DNA from: Gautieria morchelliformis
Taxonomy: Eukaryota > Basidiomycota > Agaricomycetes > Gomphales > Gomphaceae
Assembly: GCA_015179125.1 (NCBI GenBank)
Contig: WHVA01000434.1
Location: 33,476 to 97,475 of the forward strand
Direction of reading: 5' to 3'
Length of the DNA: 64,000 nt
Part shown: one piece after another, positions 11,866 through 20,880 of the stretch
Layout of the letters: each line of letters begins with the position of its first letter
Numbering within the stretch: position 1 is the first letter of the stretch
Program-made: the position numbers and the translations under genes
The notes under the pieces: generated by a model
What the model was told of the DNA's origin: nothing
The model's database searches: none
The model's input: only the letters and a program-made list of their open reading frames with translations

Positions 11866-12075
11866 AATAGAATGAAGCCTCAGTGAACGGTCAGTTCACT
11901 GAGTGTATATAAGTACTCTACCTAATAGAATGAAGCCTACACAACAGTAAGTATACTATTGGGATGCATAATGGGATGGGGGCACGTACCTCAGTGAACG
12001 GTCAGTTCACTGAGGGGTTAGCGATTGTGGAGCGAGTAGATATAGGGCCTCGGTCATACTTGACCGAGGCCAGTA
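11866..12075. repeat. Cluster of three perfect hairpins
   Basis: 11879-11903: stem CTCAGTGAAC with a 5-nt GGTCA loop and a perfect 10-bp partner. 11989-12015: the same palindrome extended to an 11-bp stem. 12046-12071: stem GGCCTCGGTCA, 4-nt loop TACT, perfect 11-bp partner. A direct repeat CTAATAGAATGAAGCCT lies at about 11864 and 11923, and a TATATAAG box follows the first hairpin. This may be the end of an LTR or another element. No gene overlaps. Confidence 0.8.
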
Positions 12076-12204
12076 ATACTGTTTTACTATACGATGATAA
12101 AGCCTTCCCCTAACCTACTTGGCCCTGCGTTCTCCGCTTACCGACCCTGACTCCAACATATTTCCCCAGAGGACAGCAGGCCATTGCTATTTCTTGCTGG
12201 TCGG

Positions 12205-13600
12205 AATAGCAGGTTCCCACGTGTTACCGGCGCCAATGTGAAGCGCCCGTCGATGTCTTCAAGCGTAAGTACAGCTGGTCCTGTCTCAGAGGCAACAGGT
12301 TTCATGGATCCGTTGCCACGCACACAACATGTCCATCAACACAAAGGGGGTCTATCCCGCCTTTCTACATATAAATCACACGTTCACACCTGCAGTTTTT
12401 TCGACTTGTCCCCATTCCCAAAGCAGCATTACCAGATCTCCAAATGCGACACTTGTCCCTCCGATCCATCTTCCCTCCCAACTTTTCAAGCTTCCCTAGA
12501 CCATCCAATGCCACACATCCCGTTTCACCAGTTCTCCGTCCAACGCGATCCACTTCCGAACCGTCCCGTACCGAACCGCTCGCAAATGGTTCACCCTTCG
12601 TCCCCGCCAACGTGTCCCTCTATGACCCTACAATCAGCCATCTTTACTGGCGTTTCACGAACCAAATCCAGCCACTTCCAAGCCCCAAACCTCAAAACGA
12701 CTACGACAACTCCGCCTGGTGGCAGCCCCACGAAACATAGTGCCACCCTCCTAATGGTAGCTCCAAAAATCCCTCGCCCAATCATCCGCGGCGGAATAGG
12801 CTTCGATTCGACTCGTCACACTCATCCCCTGCCGTCTGGCAGTTCCGCACTAACCCCGCACCTTCCGGCGCCGTATTCTCCGTCCGCTTCTCAGCCGACG
12901 GGTGGGTCCCAACCAGGCTCGGCGCAGATACTTATACAACACGGTCACCGGGGGAATCCTGTACACACACGGCATGAACCGGGCGAGAGGTGGAATACAA
13001 CCCACACCACATCCAATCCAAAACTGTCCAGTGCCAAAAACAAATACAAAAAACACCAACACAAGGAAACGTGACCCACAAGCCCCTGGGCCCGCGGCAG
13101 CCAACAACGCAATATCCAGGCGCGCGGCCGCGGAGGATAAAGGCGAGGACATACGCAGGTTGTGGCACCTGGGGATGCGAGACATCGAGTGAGGGTGCAC
13201 GTCTAAAGGTGAGCCGTCAACACCGTATATACATCGACCATGTCCCTCCGCATATCCATTGACCATGCCTCTCCGCGTCACCGTCCAGTTTATATCGACA
13301 CTCCCATCAGAAACGGAACCAGCTCACACGGCAAGACGCGGGCCGTACGTGGCAGGGTATGACTGGGTGGGTGTGGTTGAGTCGTCGAGTGTGCGGGCCA
13401 TACCCAGGCTTGGCATCGGGCCGACATGGTCTAGTGCACGGTCCTCCTCTAGGAGGAAGTCTGGCCACGGGGGCGGTGTGCACCGTGCGGGTGCTGCTGG
13501 CGCGGAAAGTCGCTCGACAGGGGTGGAGGCGTGGAGGCGTATCCATGTCACGCTCCTTCTGCAGAGGGAAATGGGGAACAAGGGCAAGCACATGAAAACC
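12205..13600 (+). repeat. Unidentified repeat family R1, copy A
   Basis: The copy shares long collinear similarity with 22983-24790 and 62482-63830 (both in the opposite orientation). Shared strings include GTGAAGCGCCCGTC near 12238, CTTCAAGCGTAAGTACAGCTG, CCTCCCAACTTTTCAAGCTT and AAAAATCCCTCGCCCAATCA. Copy A lacks a block of about 40 bp present in B and C near the left end. Some peptide segments recur in the three copies (MVAPKIPRPII, SAVFSVRFAGDGWVPT, DTPVRNGT), but indels shift the frame between copies. It may be a decayed multi-copy gene or a non-autonomous element. Confidence 0.65.
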
Positions 13601-15406
13601 ACGTGATTTGCAGGGGACGGGGTGACCCTCGTGGTGAAGACATCAAGCGTGTCAAAGATCACGCACACTAAGTACCATTTGAGCACTCGCACCCAGCCCA
13701 TCACCCCCATGCATCGACCCGCCGTATCACCCCTCATTTCGTCGTTCCCCCGATGCAGATACCGCGGCCTCCCAATGACACGCCTAAAATGGTGCCGCGC
13801 CAACAGATACAGCATATTCACTTCCGGTGTCTACAAGTGGACTGTTCAAGTCATACCTTTCGACAATTTTGTAAGTACGGGAACAGTGTCTCGCATGACC
13901 TGGTACCATGGTGCCATGGATGACCGGGTTCCTGAACACCTGATCTCAATCTCTGGTTGGTGATTTATAACTTCATTCTAACTTTCAACTGCATTATACA
14001 GCATCGATTGACAGTCCCCTTTAAACTGGATACACGGTATGGAGATAGCCACCATTGTCGTTAGCGACCTAGCCATCGTTCGAACGTTGCTTCACAATCA
14101 TCAATCTTTGCATAAGGGTCAAAACCGGAACAGTGTCGCGGTTCCGCCACGAACAACCTCGCCCGAACGACCTGCACGACTGTACCAGCCGAGATGAATA
14201 TGAGGGGAACCAATGCTCCACTATGGGCATTGGCATTGGAGATGGCTTGAGGCCGTCTGACGACTTCGTCACAATAAGCCTGCGATGTCCCCAGATGACC
14301 TTCTCGTCCGCAATCTCTGCAACGGCCATATGTTCATTTCTGAAGCTTTTGGGTGGATCATGAAATGAGGTGCGTTCTAGGGCGAGCTTCAGACAAGGGA
14401 AAGGCGTTGGAAGGGTGCTGCGTAAACGGAGCGCCTGGGCAGCACCCACCGTGCCAAGCGGACCGCGTTGAGCCTGTACATATTCTTAGATCACGAGCTC
14501 GGTTTAGAGACCATAACAACGCACCGGAGTCTCTTGCTCGAGATCAGACAATAGTCTTCGATGGTCAAGCTGGCCGTTGTCGCCACCGGCCTTGGCTGCT
14601 AACGCAGCCACTTTACCAATAACCTTCGCATTGACTTACATTATTTTATCAAATTTCCAGTCGTACTTTTGAAATGATGGGCTCTTTGTGATCACAGGTT
14701 TAAAGTTAAGCTTCAAAGGCAAAGAACAAGTAGTACGCAGTAATGGGATCGGCGACATCCCGCACGCATACTCGTGGAGATCCAATTGCAAGTAGTCGAT
14801 TACAAAGAAAATCTTGTTTCTTTGCTGCCTCTCGTCCAGTTGACATGGTTCTGGGTTAAGAGACCTACTACGAACTTCGTAATGATAGCGTCAACTGGGT
14901 GACGCCCAGTTCCCGGTCCTTGCGCCGCGTCGAAGTCGTTTGCTGTGAAAAACTGAAAAGCGGCTTGTGTGGGTCCAGCTCCTCAACTGGACCGCGGCCA
15001 TACCATCAGCAACGCACTCGACCATCTAATTGATCCGACGCACGTTTGAGCAGCACCGTCGTGCAGGAACCTGTGTCGCTCTTGATTCTTTGCTACTTCT
15101 CCATCTTCCCAGGATGTTCCAGCCCAAACTGGCTTAATCTGGGTGCGGGCTGGGAACAGAAACCAAACGCACATGCGCTGTGCTGTGTCGTCTCAGTTGC
15201 AATGCACGTTGTTCCCAAAAATATACAGGTTGAGCATTGGGTGTTATCCTGCAGGCAGTCGACGCTATGAGATCCATGTGCTAGCTGTTTTGGGTGCCCC
15301 ATACCCCGGTCCCCGGATGCTTTTTTGGCGTCTTGTCATCACTATCCAACGCTTACATAATTCACCGGTGACACCGCCACATGTGATCATGCGCAAGTTA
15401 ACCGAA
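13601..15406. other. No recognisable gene
   Basis: Several open frames of 60-126 codons exist on both strands (for example near 13622-13963 and 14069-14449), but none shows a domain I know and none is repeated elsewhere in the window. Confidence 0.35.
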
Positions 15407-15544
15407 TCGAGATGACTCAGGGGCAATGCGGCACCGCGCGCTGCCGGGATCCGAGAATAGAAACAAAGGCCTGGATTGGAAGATCGGAGCAGGCGCGCGC
15501 TTCTCGCGAAGCTTCTGGGCTTCTGCTTCCTAAGCTGATGCGTG
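15407..15544 (+). repeat. Target repeat, left half of the TIR element's site
   Basis: It matches 42658-42807, including GAGATGACTCAGGGG, CGCGCGCTGCCGGGA, CGAGAATAGAAA and GCTTCTGGGCTTCTGCTTCC. Similarity ends where the inverted repeat of the mobile element begins at 15545, and the same repeat resumes after the element at 20660. This is the left flank of an insertion. Confidence 0.8.
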
Positions 15545-15571
15545 TACGGTGCACGAGCGTCCTCAGGTCTA
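15545..15571 (+). repeat. Left terminal inverted repeat
   Basis: 27 bp, identical to the reverse complement of 20633-20659. It begins TACGGTGCACGAGCGTCCTC and ends in AGGTCTA. A small hairpin (AGTGAT..ATCACT) lies just inside near 15587. Confidence 0.9.
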
Positions 15572-15718
15572 AAATTTGAATGACGAGTGATCAAATCACT
15601 TTTGTGTACTTCCGAAACTACCGGCCTGTATTTATTTATAGTTGATGACATGTATCCCTTCGACTAGTCACGTGGCATTTTGAACTCCTTTCATCGACCA
15701 CCGTGACCGCGCAAAGTC

Positions 15719-16018
15719 CTACAGCTCCCACACGGTTACTGAGACATCTGCTTCAGGACGAGGCCTCTCAAGCTTCTGCAGGGCATCAGGGTTAAGTAAT
15801 AAACCTGCAGCAGCTTGATTAGCACCGGCGTCTAGGATGAGCTCGGATTTAGCCCACCATCGTTCGTTCGGCCTGGCCATGCTTGGAAGGCCTCTTCCGC
15901 GATTGCTGTACAAGATCAAGCTACAAAAATATTCTCGGTAAGTAAGGCTGGATGTTACTCCCGAAGTCATCGGCTGATATCCGTTAGTTTCGGACAAAGA
16001 GTGCGGCTTTAGTAGCAT
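15719..16018 (-). CDS. Small open frame near the element's left end
   Basis: A 99-codon minus-strand frame lying divergent to the alpha-kinase gene and separated from its start by about 230 bp, which could hold a shared promoter. The C-terminal half looks protein-like (KSELILDAGANQAAAGLLL, then an acidic and proline-containing tail) and is intact to its TAG stop. I do not recognise a family. An upstream exon is possible because a GT-AG pair fits between about 16047 and 16009. It may be a third gene of the TIR element or a chance frame. Confidence 0.35.
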   Translation of the reverse strand: MLLKPHSLSETNGYQPMTSGVTSSLTYREYFCSLILYSNRGRGLPSMARPNERWWAKSELILDAGANQAAAGLLLNPDALQKLERPRPEADVSVTVWEL

Positions 16019-16248
16019 CGGCGATCCTGGTGCGCATGCTTACCAGGAACTACATTGACTCCATTTTTCAGTAGGAAATATCTACTACTGTATTCCAAAT
16101 GTGAGGGTTATAGTCTGTTGAGATCGATAGTAAGCTTTTTTTCTCTTGGGCCGTTTCCGTTTTCTCTAATCACCCGAGAACGCAGGCGTCATTTTGATAT
16201 AAAAACTGTCTGGCTCATCTCATGGTATCTACAGCCCTGCCATCTGCT

Positions 16249-18771
16249 ATGACTCGCTGCCTGGGCTGTTCGCAAAACTTCCCTGGCCTTGAGTCTACAC
16301 AATCCCAGTGCGCAAAGTGCAATAAGCTGACAGCTGCTGGGTCAGACACCGAAAGAAAAGCTATCGAGGTATGTATTGTTCCGTTAACATATTTTGTGCT
16401 GAACGATGCTATACCACAGGCATTTGCTCAATGTCTAGAATGCGGTGTCGTATATCCATTCCTCAAGGAGAGGCTCTGTGGTGCATGCTGTGATGATGCC
16501 AAAACCAGTAAGTGCCGCAATCTTTAAACAGGCTATATACCTGATAACTCACCAATTCTAAGAGCCGCAAGTTTTCGATGGTTTGTATTGCCGTTATTTC
16601 AAGTCTATTTAGTTTTAATGATTGTTTAGACTCTACGACGGTCAGTGAGTATCTCGCATATAAATCCTCAATACATGAGGCTTCCGCCTCGGAACATCGT
16701 CTCAACAAGCTGAAGCGGCCCCTTAACGTCAATCTCAAGAAGGCTGGCGAGATTTTGAAGAAGAACGAGGCTTTGAAGAGGTATAATAAGACAGATTCGG
16801 TCAGTGTTCGCCTCAGATTTTGGTGTTATTCGCTTCGAAGAAAACAAGGAAACGGGAAACCACGCCAAGTAAGTGCATGTTGTCTTCCTACGAGAACGAG
16901 AAGCATCTTCTAACCCACCAATAGATCCAAATTCCAACGGTTGTTCAGAAATTTGAGGCGACGAAGCTTGCGCACACTATGATTAACGAGTTGCTCGTCT
17001 ATGCAGAAAGCATTTATGACAAGTCAGGTGGCGTTGATAAGCCGAAGCCGAAGCCGTCTTTTCTTAGGTACGTATACACCTGAAACCTGATCATTTGTAC
17101 TCTCTGCTTATGGACATGTCTTTAGAGAGAACGTTGTGTTCGCAGTAGCAAGAACCGTGTCTGATACCTCCTATCTGGATCTTGACACGGCCGAAATGCT
17201 TGAATCTACGGAGGCTCTTTATACGCATCTAGCCACCAATGGGTTGCTCTCTAGTAGGGATTTGAAAGAAAGGACGATAACGATGCAGTTGCGCTTATAT
17301 CAAGAGGCGTCACAATCAGTAAGTCTTCGGTCTTTTTTACTAGGTTCGGCAATTGCAACTGTTACCATTAGACAGACAAAGATATGGAAATCATTCGCTC
17401 ACCGAGCACATCTAGTCATTGTAATATACGCTCAATGGATCTGCGTAAACGTAAAGTTTCTGAAACCACAAATGGTAAGTCGTCCTTGTCAATTGTAAAC
17501 CGAGCACAAATTTTTTTACTTATTTATTACAAGACTCCCCACCCGCAAAGCGATACATTAGTGCCTACCGATCCCGATGTCATAATGCTAATTCATCAAC
17601 CCCAAAGCTCGTGTACGACAGTTATGCTTTCAAGAAGGAATCGTTTGTAGTCACCGCTGAATGCAAGACCATTCACATCGGAGTTGAGGATAGTGAGGTG
17701 GAAGCGATCTTAATTCCACAGAATTGGCAACGGTATATTAATACGGGGAAAAAGGAGGGGGTTTATCTAGGATACAGTTTTGTCAAGTTCGCGTTTACGG
17801 TCAGTAACTGCGGCATATCTTTACATTCTAACTGACAGTTACCAAACTCAGGGCCACATTGGCGGTAAAGAATATGCAATATTTCAAGATAAAGACATTG
17901 GTGGAATAACGGAGAGCACAAATCAACGTGACCTTTGCAATGAGCTTCATCTGCTTGCATGGGGGCAATATTTCCTTGATTCCTTTTTTGAGCGAGCAAG
18001 AAAGTACGGTGCTAAAAACATTCCAGGTTTGTTAGGTAATTCTTCAGTGCAAGGTCATGTTCATGACTATGGTCAGATATTAAATGGAATGCAGATGATG
18101 CATTCCTCAGGTGCTTGGTTGAGCCATTAGCTGAAGTTCCAGCTCATGAGCGGTCTAAACAGAGTTTACTCTTTAGCATGTTCCTAGCCACCCCACTCCT
18201 TCCATTTCCAGTCGGACCGGGAGGCATGGAACAAAAATTTTCAGGCAATAGTGAGGTTGGTGAAAATACTGACCACGTTGGGATCTGGGTGGATGCGTAC
18301 ACGCACCATACCCTTGTTGATAGTGAAGGGGAATATCTGTTTGTAGACATTCAAGGTATAGTAAATTACCATGATATTTTAGCATCAATTGATGCTATGA
18401 CGAGAAGGGTTCAAGTATTCGGACAAGTGCCTCATACTGTTTGACCCACAGGCCCATACGTATGTCCAACCTCGTTGAACTCGGTGGAATTCATAATGCT
18501 AACATGCATTAGCTATGATTATTCTTCCGGTTTCTGGGACAAAGGACCTCCCGCAATTGTGGCCTTTCTTAAAGAACACAAGTGTAACAAGGTCTGCCGG
18601 CAACTAGGGCTTCATAGGGAGATTGTGCCTCGGAAACAGGTAGATGGCTCAACTACTTCAGCCGACGCGATGCGTGGGAAAAAGGGCAACAATTCCGAAC
18701 TAGATCCTTTATCAAAACCTGACACTGTGCGCAGTGGCAAGTATTTGACGTTAAAGGAGTTGGTGGACTAA
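16249..18771 (+). CDS. Alpha-type protein kinase, 12 exons
   Basis: Exons by GT-AG sites: 16249-16368, 16420-16507, 16563-16580, 16630-16868, 16925-17067, 17126-17318, 17372-17474, 17534-17799, 17852-18026, 18095-18355, 18408-18459, 18513-18771. The total of 1917 nt is divisible by three and gives 638 aa; an upstream in-frame ATG at 16222 would add nine. The N-terminus has two Cys-pair modules (CLGC..CAKC and CLEC..CGACC, residues about 4-60) that may bind zinc. The C-terminal third is an atypical alpha-kinase (MHCK/EF2K family) domain. It has the Gly-containing segment GHIGGKEYAIF (391 on), DIQG at about 533-536, LFDPQAH (546-552) and the diagnostic zinc box H575-x-C577-x3-C581, as in TRPM7. 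The enzyme should phosphorylate Ser/Thr in helical substrates; the target is unknown. No stop or frameshift was seen. Its position inside a TIR element suggests cargo. Confidence 0.88.
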
Positions 18772-18906
18772 TACTACTTTGTTAACCCAAGTAGTTTTCT
18801 TGGTAGCTTTGTAGATATTTGGGACTATTCTAACGATTCTGATTTAATCAGCTTTTTTTTTTCTCTTTTATAACAACACCCATTAATTGTGTAGCTTGAT
18901 CGGTGC
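18772..18906. terminator. Shared 3' region of two convergent genes
   Basis: 135 bp between the kinase stop and the integrase stop, with an AT-rich core (T10 run near 18853). Both transcripts must end in or across it; overlapping 3' ends are likely. No polyadenylation signal was firmly identified. Confidence 0.35.
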
Positions 18907-20473
18907 CTACATCAGCAGTAGCATGGCTTGAAAAATGGTCCACACATTGAACATGGTCAGCTTTTGAATACCCAATGAATCATATACTTCCTGAGCATGT
19001 ACGGCATACTCAACGCTCACAAACCGAATAAGATCATCACCACCAATTGACACCATTAACTCCCTGACAACACCCTTGTTAACAGGCTGGAGGAGATTCT
19101 CAGCGCTATATTCTTTGTGCAATGCGAAGGCTTCGTTCGGTGATACACCAGAGGGTAGGACCTTGTTCCGATCCTTTCGCACACGATGGTTATTGAAGCG
19201 GTCCCGAAGCTCATCTAATTCTTGCTGGATAAGTTTTGGCCACAGCCATTGTACTAGTTTGCTGACTTTAACATTGAGTAGCGTTAGATTAGAATGCGCC
19301 ATCCTGCACTTACTATTGCTCTGGGATTGAAGAATTATATATACCATTGCCAGCTTCCCAAAAACCTTTAACGTCATCACCCCATTGAAGACGAAGTTGT
19401 AGCCAGCCTTGCTCTATCGTTGTGTTATGAACAAACTTAAGAAACTTGTGTGCAGGTACTTCATTAGTAGAGAGCTCTGGCGAGAAGTATTCCCTATGTT
19501 ATGTCAGTACAGAGGTTAGATAACATGTTTAATCCAATACCGAAGAGCATTTGCCATGCCGAAGACAGTAATAGTTTCCGTACCGCAGTCGGTCGTAGTT
19601 TGGATTGGCATCCCTGCCATAGATGAGAGTGAGCTACGAGTTTAAAGGCTCACTTACCTCCCAACGTCTCAACCAAAGATAAGTACAAGTACGCAATCGC
19701 AAGTTTTAAACGGTTGTTTGGGACAACCCAAATTCCCAGCCATTTACCTGACCATACATCGCGCAAAGCCCAGACAGGAAATCCAATCTTTGTCAGTTTA
19801 TCGTGACCATCTCCGCTCCATTCATGATGCGGGCCTAAAACTACTAATGCCTGTCGGAAGATTTTTTTCGCTGTTGGCTCTCGAAGCTCAAATCCAACTG
19901 GGTCATGTAAACGCATCTCCGATGTCACATAGTCGCTGATACCAACGGTAAGTGTTTTCCCAGTCAATTATAGATCAGAAAACTACCTACCGAGTCAAAT
20001 GGATACCATGCTCCCGCGCAATTGCTTCGACTAATAGCTTTGGGCCTCGCCGGCGGGTTGGGTCTTGTGCCATTTGGTCCAAGACAAGCTGCCGTTTCAC
20101 TGTGACAGGCAGACTACTAGTAGTTATACCACTACTTTTCAGTTCTAAGGCAGACCGTCGACGGTCTACTGTCGCTCTGCTAGATCGGCATGCAATGATA
20201 AATCAAGCTAGTATATTAGACAGATAACAGCATACCTCATCTTTATACTATGCTCAGCCCAGAGCAGTTTGCTGATCTGCTTGCCGCTTACATGCCCCCT
20301 TCGATGATATTCAACCAGGAGCGCGTTGATTCGCTCATCATCAGGTGCCGCTAAACCACAGTCTTAAGGCGATCTCTATAATTGACAGTAACATAAGACT
20401 CACGACAATCCTTATGCTTGTTTCTCCCCTCGGGATTGCGGCTATAAGGGTTATCTGCAGGAGAATCAGGCAT
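18907..20473 (-). CDS. Integrase-core (rve-like) protein, 7 exons
   Basis: Minus-strand exons by GT-AG sites: 20473-20404, 20350-20236, 20179-19991, 19935-19658, 19613-19541, 19493-19345, 19265-18907. They sum to 1233 nt, an uninterrupted frame of 410 aa. The N-terminal part is basic and helical (KRQLVLDQMAQDPTRRRGPK), as in DNA-binding regions. The catalytic core shows EWSGDGHDKL (first Asp), TTDCGTETITVFG (second Asp) and NTTIEQGW (Glu), the D,D,E triad of a retroviral-type integrase fold. After it comes QWLWPKLIQQELDELRDRFN, then NNHRVRKDRNK, as in a widespread Agaricomycete integrase-core family that is not part of an LTR polyprotein. It is the probable mobility enzyme of the surrounding 5.1-kb TIR element. 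The neighbouring alpha-kinase is convergent. The start was chosen as the first ATG giving a continuous spliced frame. Confidence 0.82.
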
Positions 20474-20632
20474 TGAAAGCCTGAGACAGCGACAAGGACG
20501 AAGTAGGGCAGTTGGATGACGTGTCAGTTGCAAGCGCTTGTGCCACGGGCCTGCCGTCGCGAGTAACTAAGGTACACAATTCAGTATTACTTATGTGAGT
20601 ATTACATTATCGCAATCTCAGTTCCGGAAATG

Positions 20633-20659
20633 TAGACCTGAGGACGCTCGTGCACCGTA
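20633..20659 (-). repeat. Right terminal inverted repeat
   Basis: Perfect inverted copy of 15545-15571, followed directly by TGCGTG (20660-20665), the same six bases that precede the left end. Only about 160 bp separate it from the integrase start codon, so that gap likely holds the promoter. Confidence 0.9.
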
Positions 20660-20880
20660 TGCGTGCCTTGTGGCGCGTGTGCCCCTTGACGTGAATCGAG
20701 CCTAAATGGGTATGGCAATATATCTGATCGCCGATCGATCACTTCGATCACGATCACGATCTGCCATGTCAGGTGGCGTGCGCGCTCTTAATGGCGGTAC
20801 ACGTTGTATGTACGTCACTGGTGCGGACAGTACCCAGCTCGATGGCACCCCGTTCTAGGCGGAGAGTGGAGGGTCGACAA
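20660..20880 (+). repeat. Target repeat, right half
   Basis: This segment matches 42808-42925: AATATATCTGATC, then CCGATCGATCACTTCGATCA, then GGTGGCGTG, GCTCTTAATGGC, GTCACTGGT. A later word, GACAGTACCCAGCTCGATG, matches 43202-43221, so about 270 bp present in the 43-kb copy are missing here. About 45 bp directly after the insertion differ from the 42.8-kb copy. Confidence 0.75.

Larger units (their letters stand above)
15545..20659. mobile_element. 5.1-kb TIR element with alpha-kinase and integrase-core genes
   Basis: The ends are perfect inverted repeats of 27 bp starting TACGGTGCACGAGCGTCCTC (15545-15571 and 20633-20659). They are flanked by the 6-bp direct repeat TGCGTG at 15539-15544 and 20660-20665. 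The outer flanks belong to one dispersed repeat found uninterrupted at 42658-42925, with a single TGCATG at the matching point. Inside are two convergent, apparently intact spliced genes: an alpha-type protein kinase (plus) and a D,D,E integrase-core protein (minus), whose stop codons are 135 bp apart. A short third frame lies near the left end. The integrase-core protein is the likely transposase, since retroviral-type integrases are known to leave 4-6 bp duplications in cut-and-paste elements (Ginger, Polinton). I know of no named element with this gene pair. Confidence 0.8.

Noticed and set aside
12444..13262. Tup1-like WD40 gene in R1
   Set aside because: Only short resemblances (VRFSADG and an LWHL segment) were found and the frame is not consistent across copies; kept as a question, not a call.
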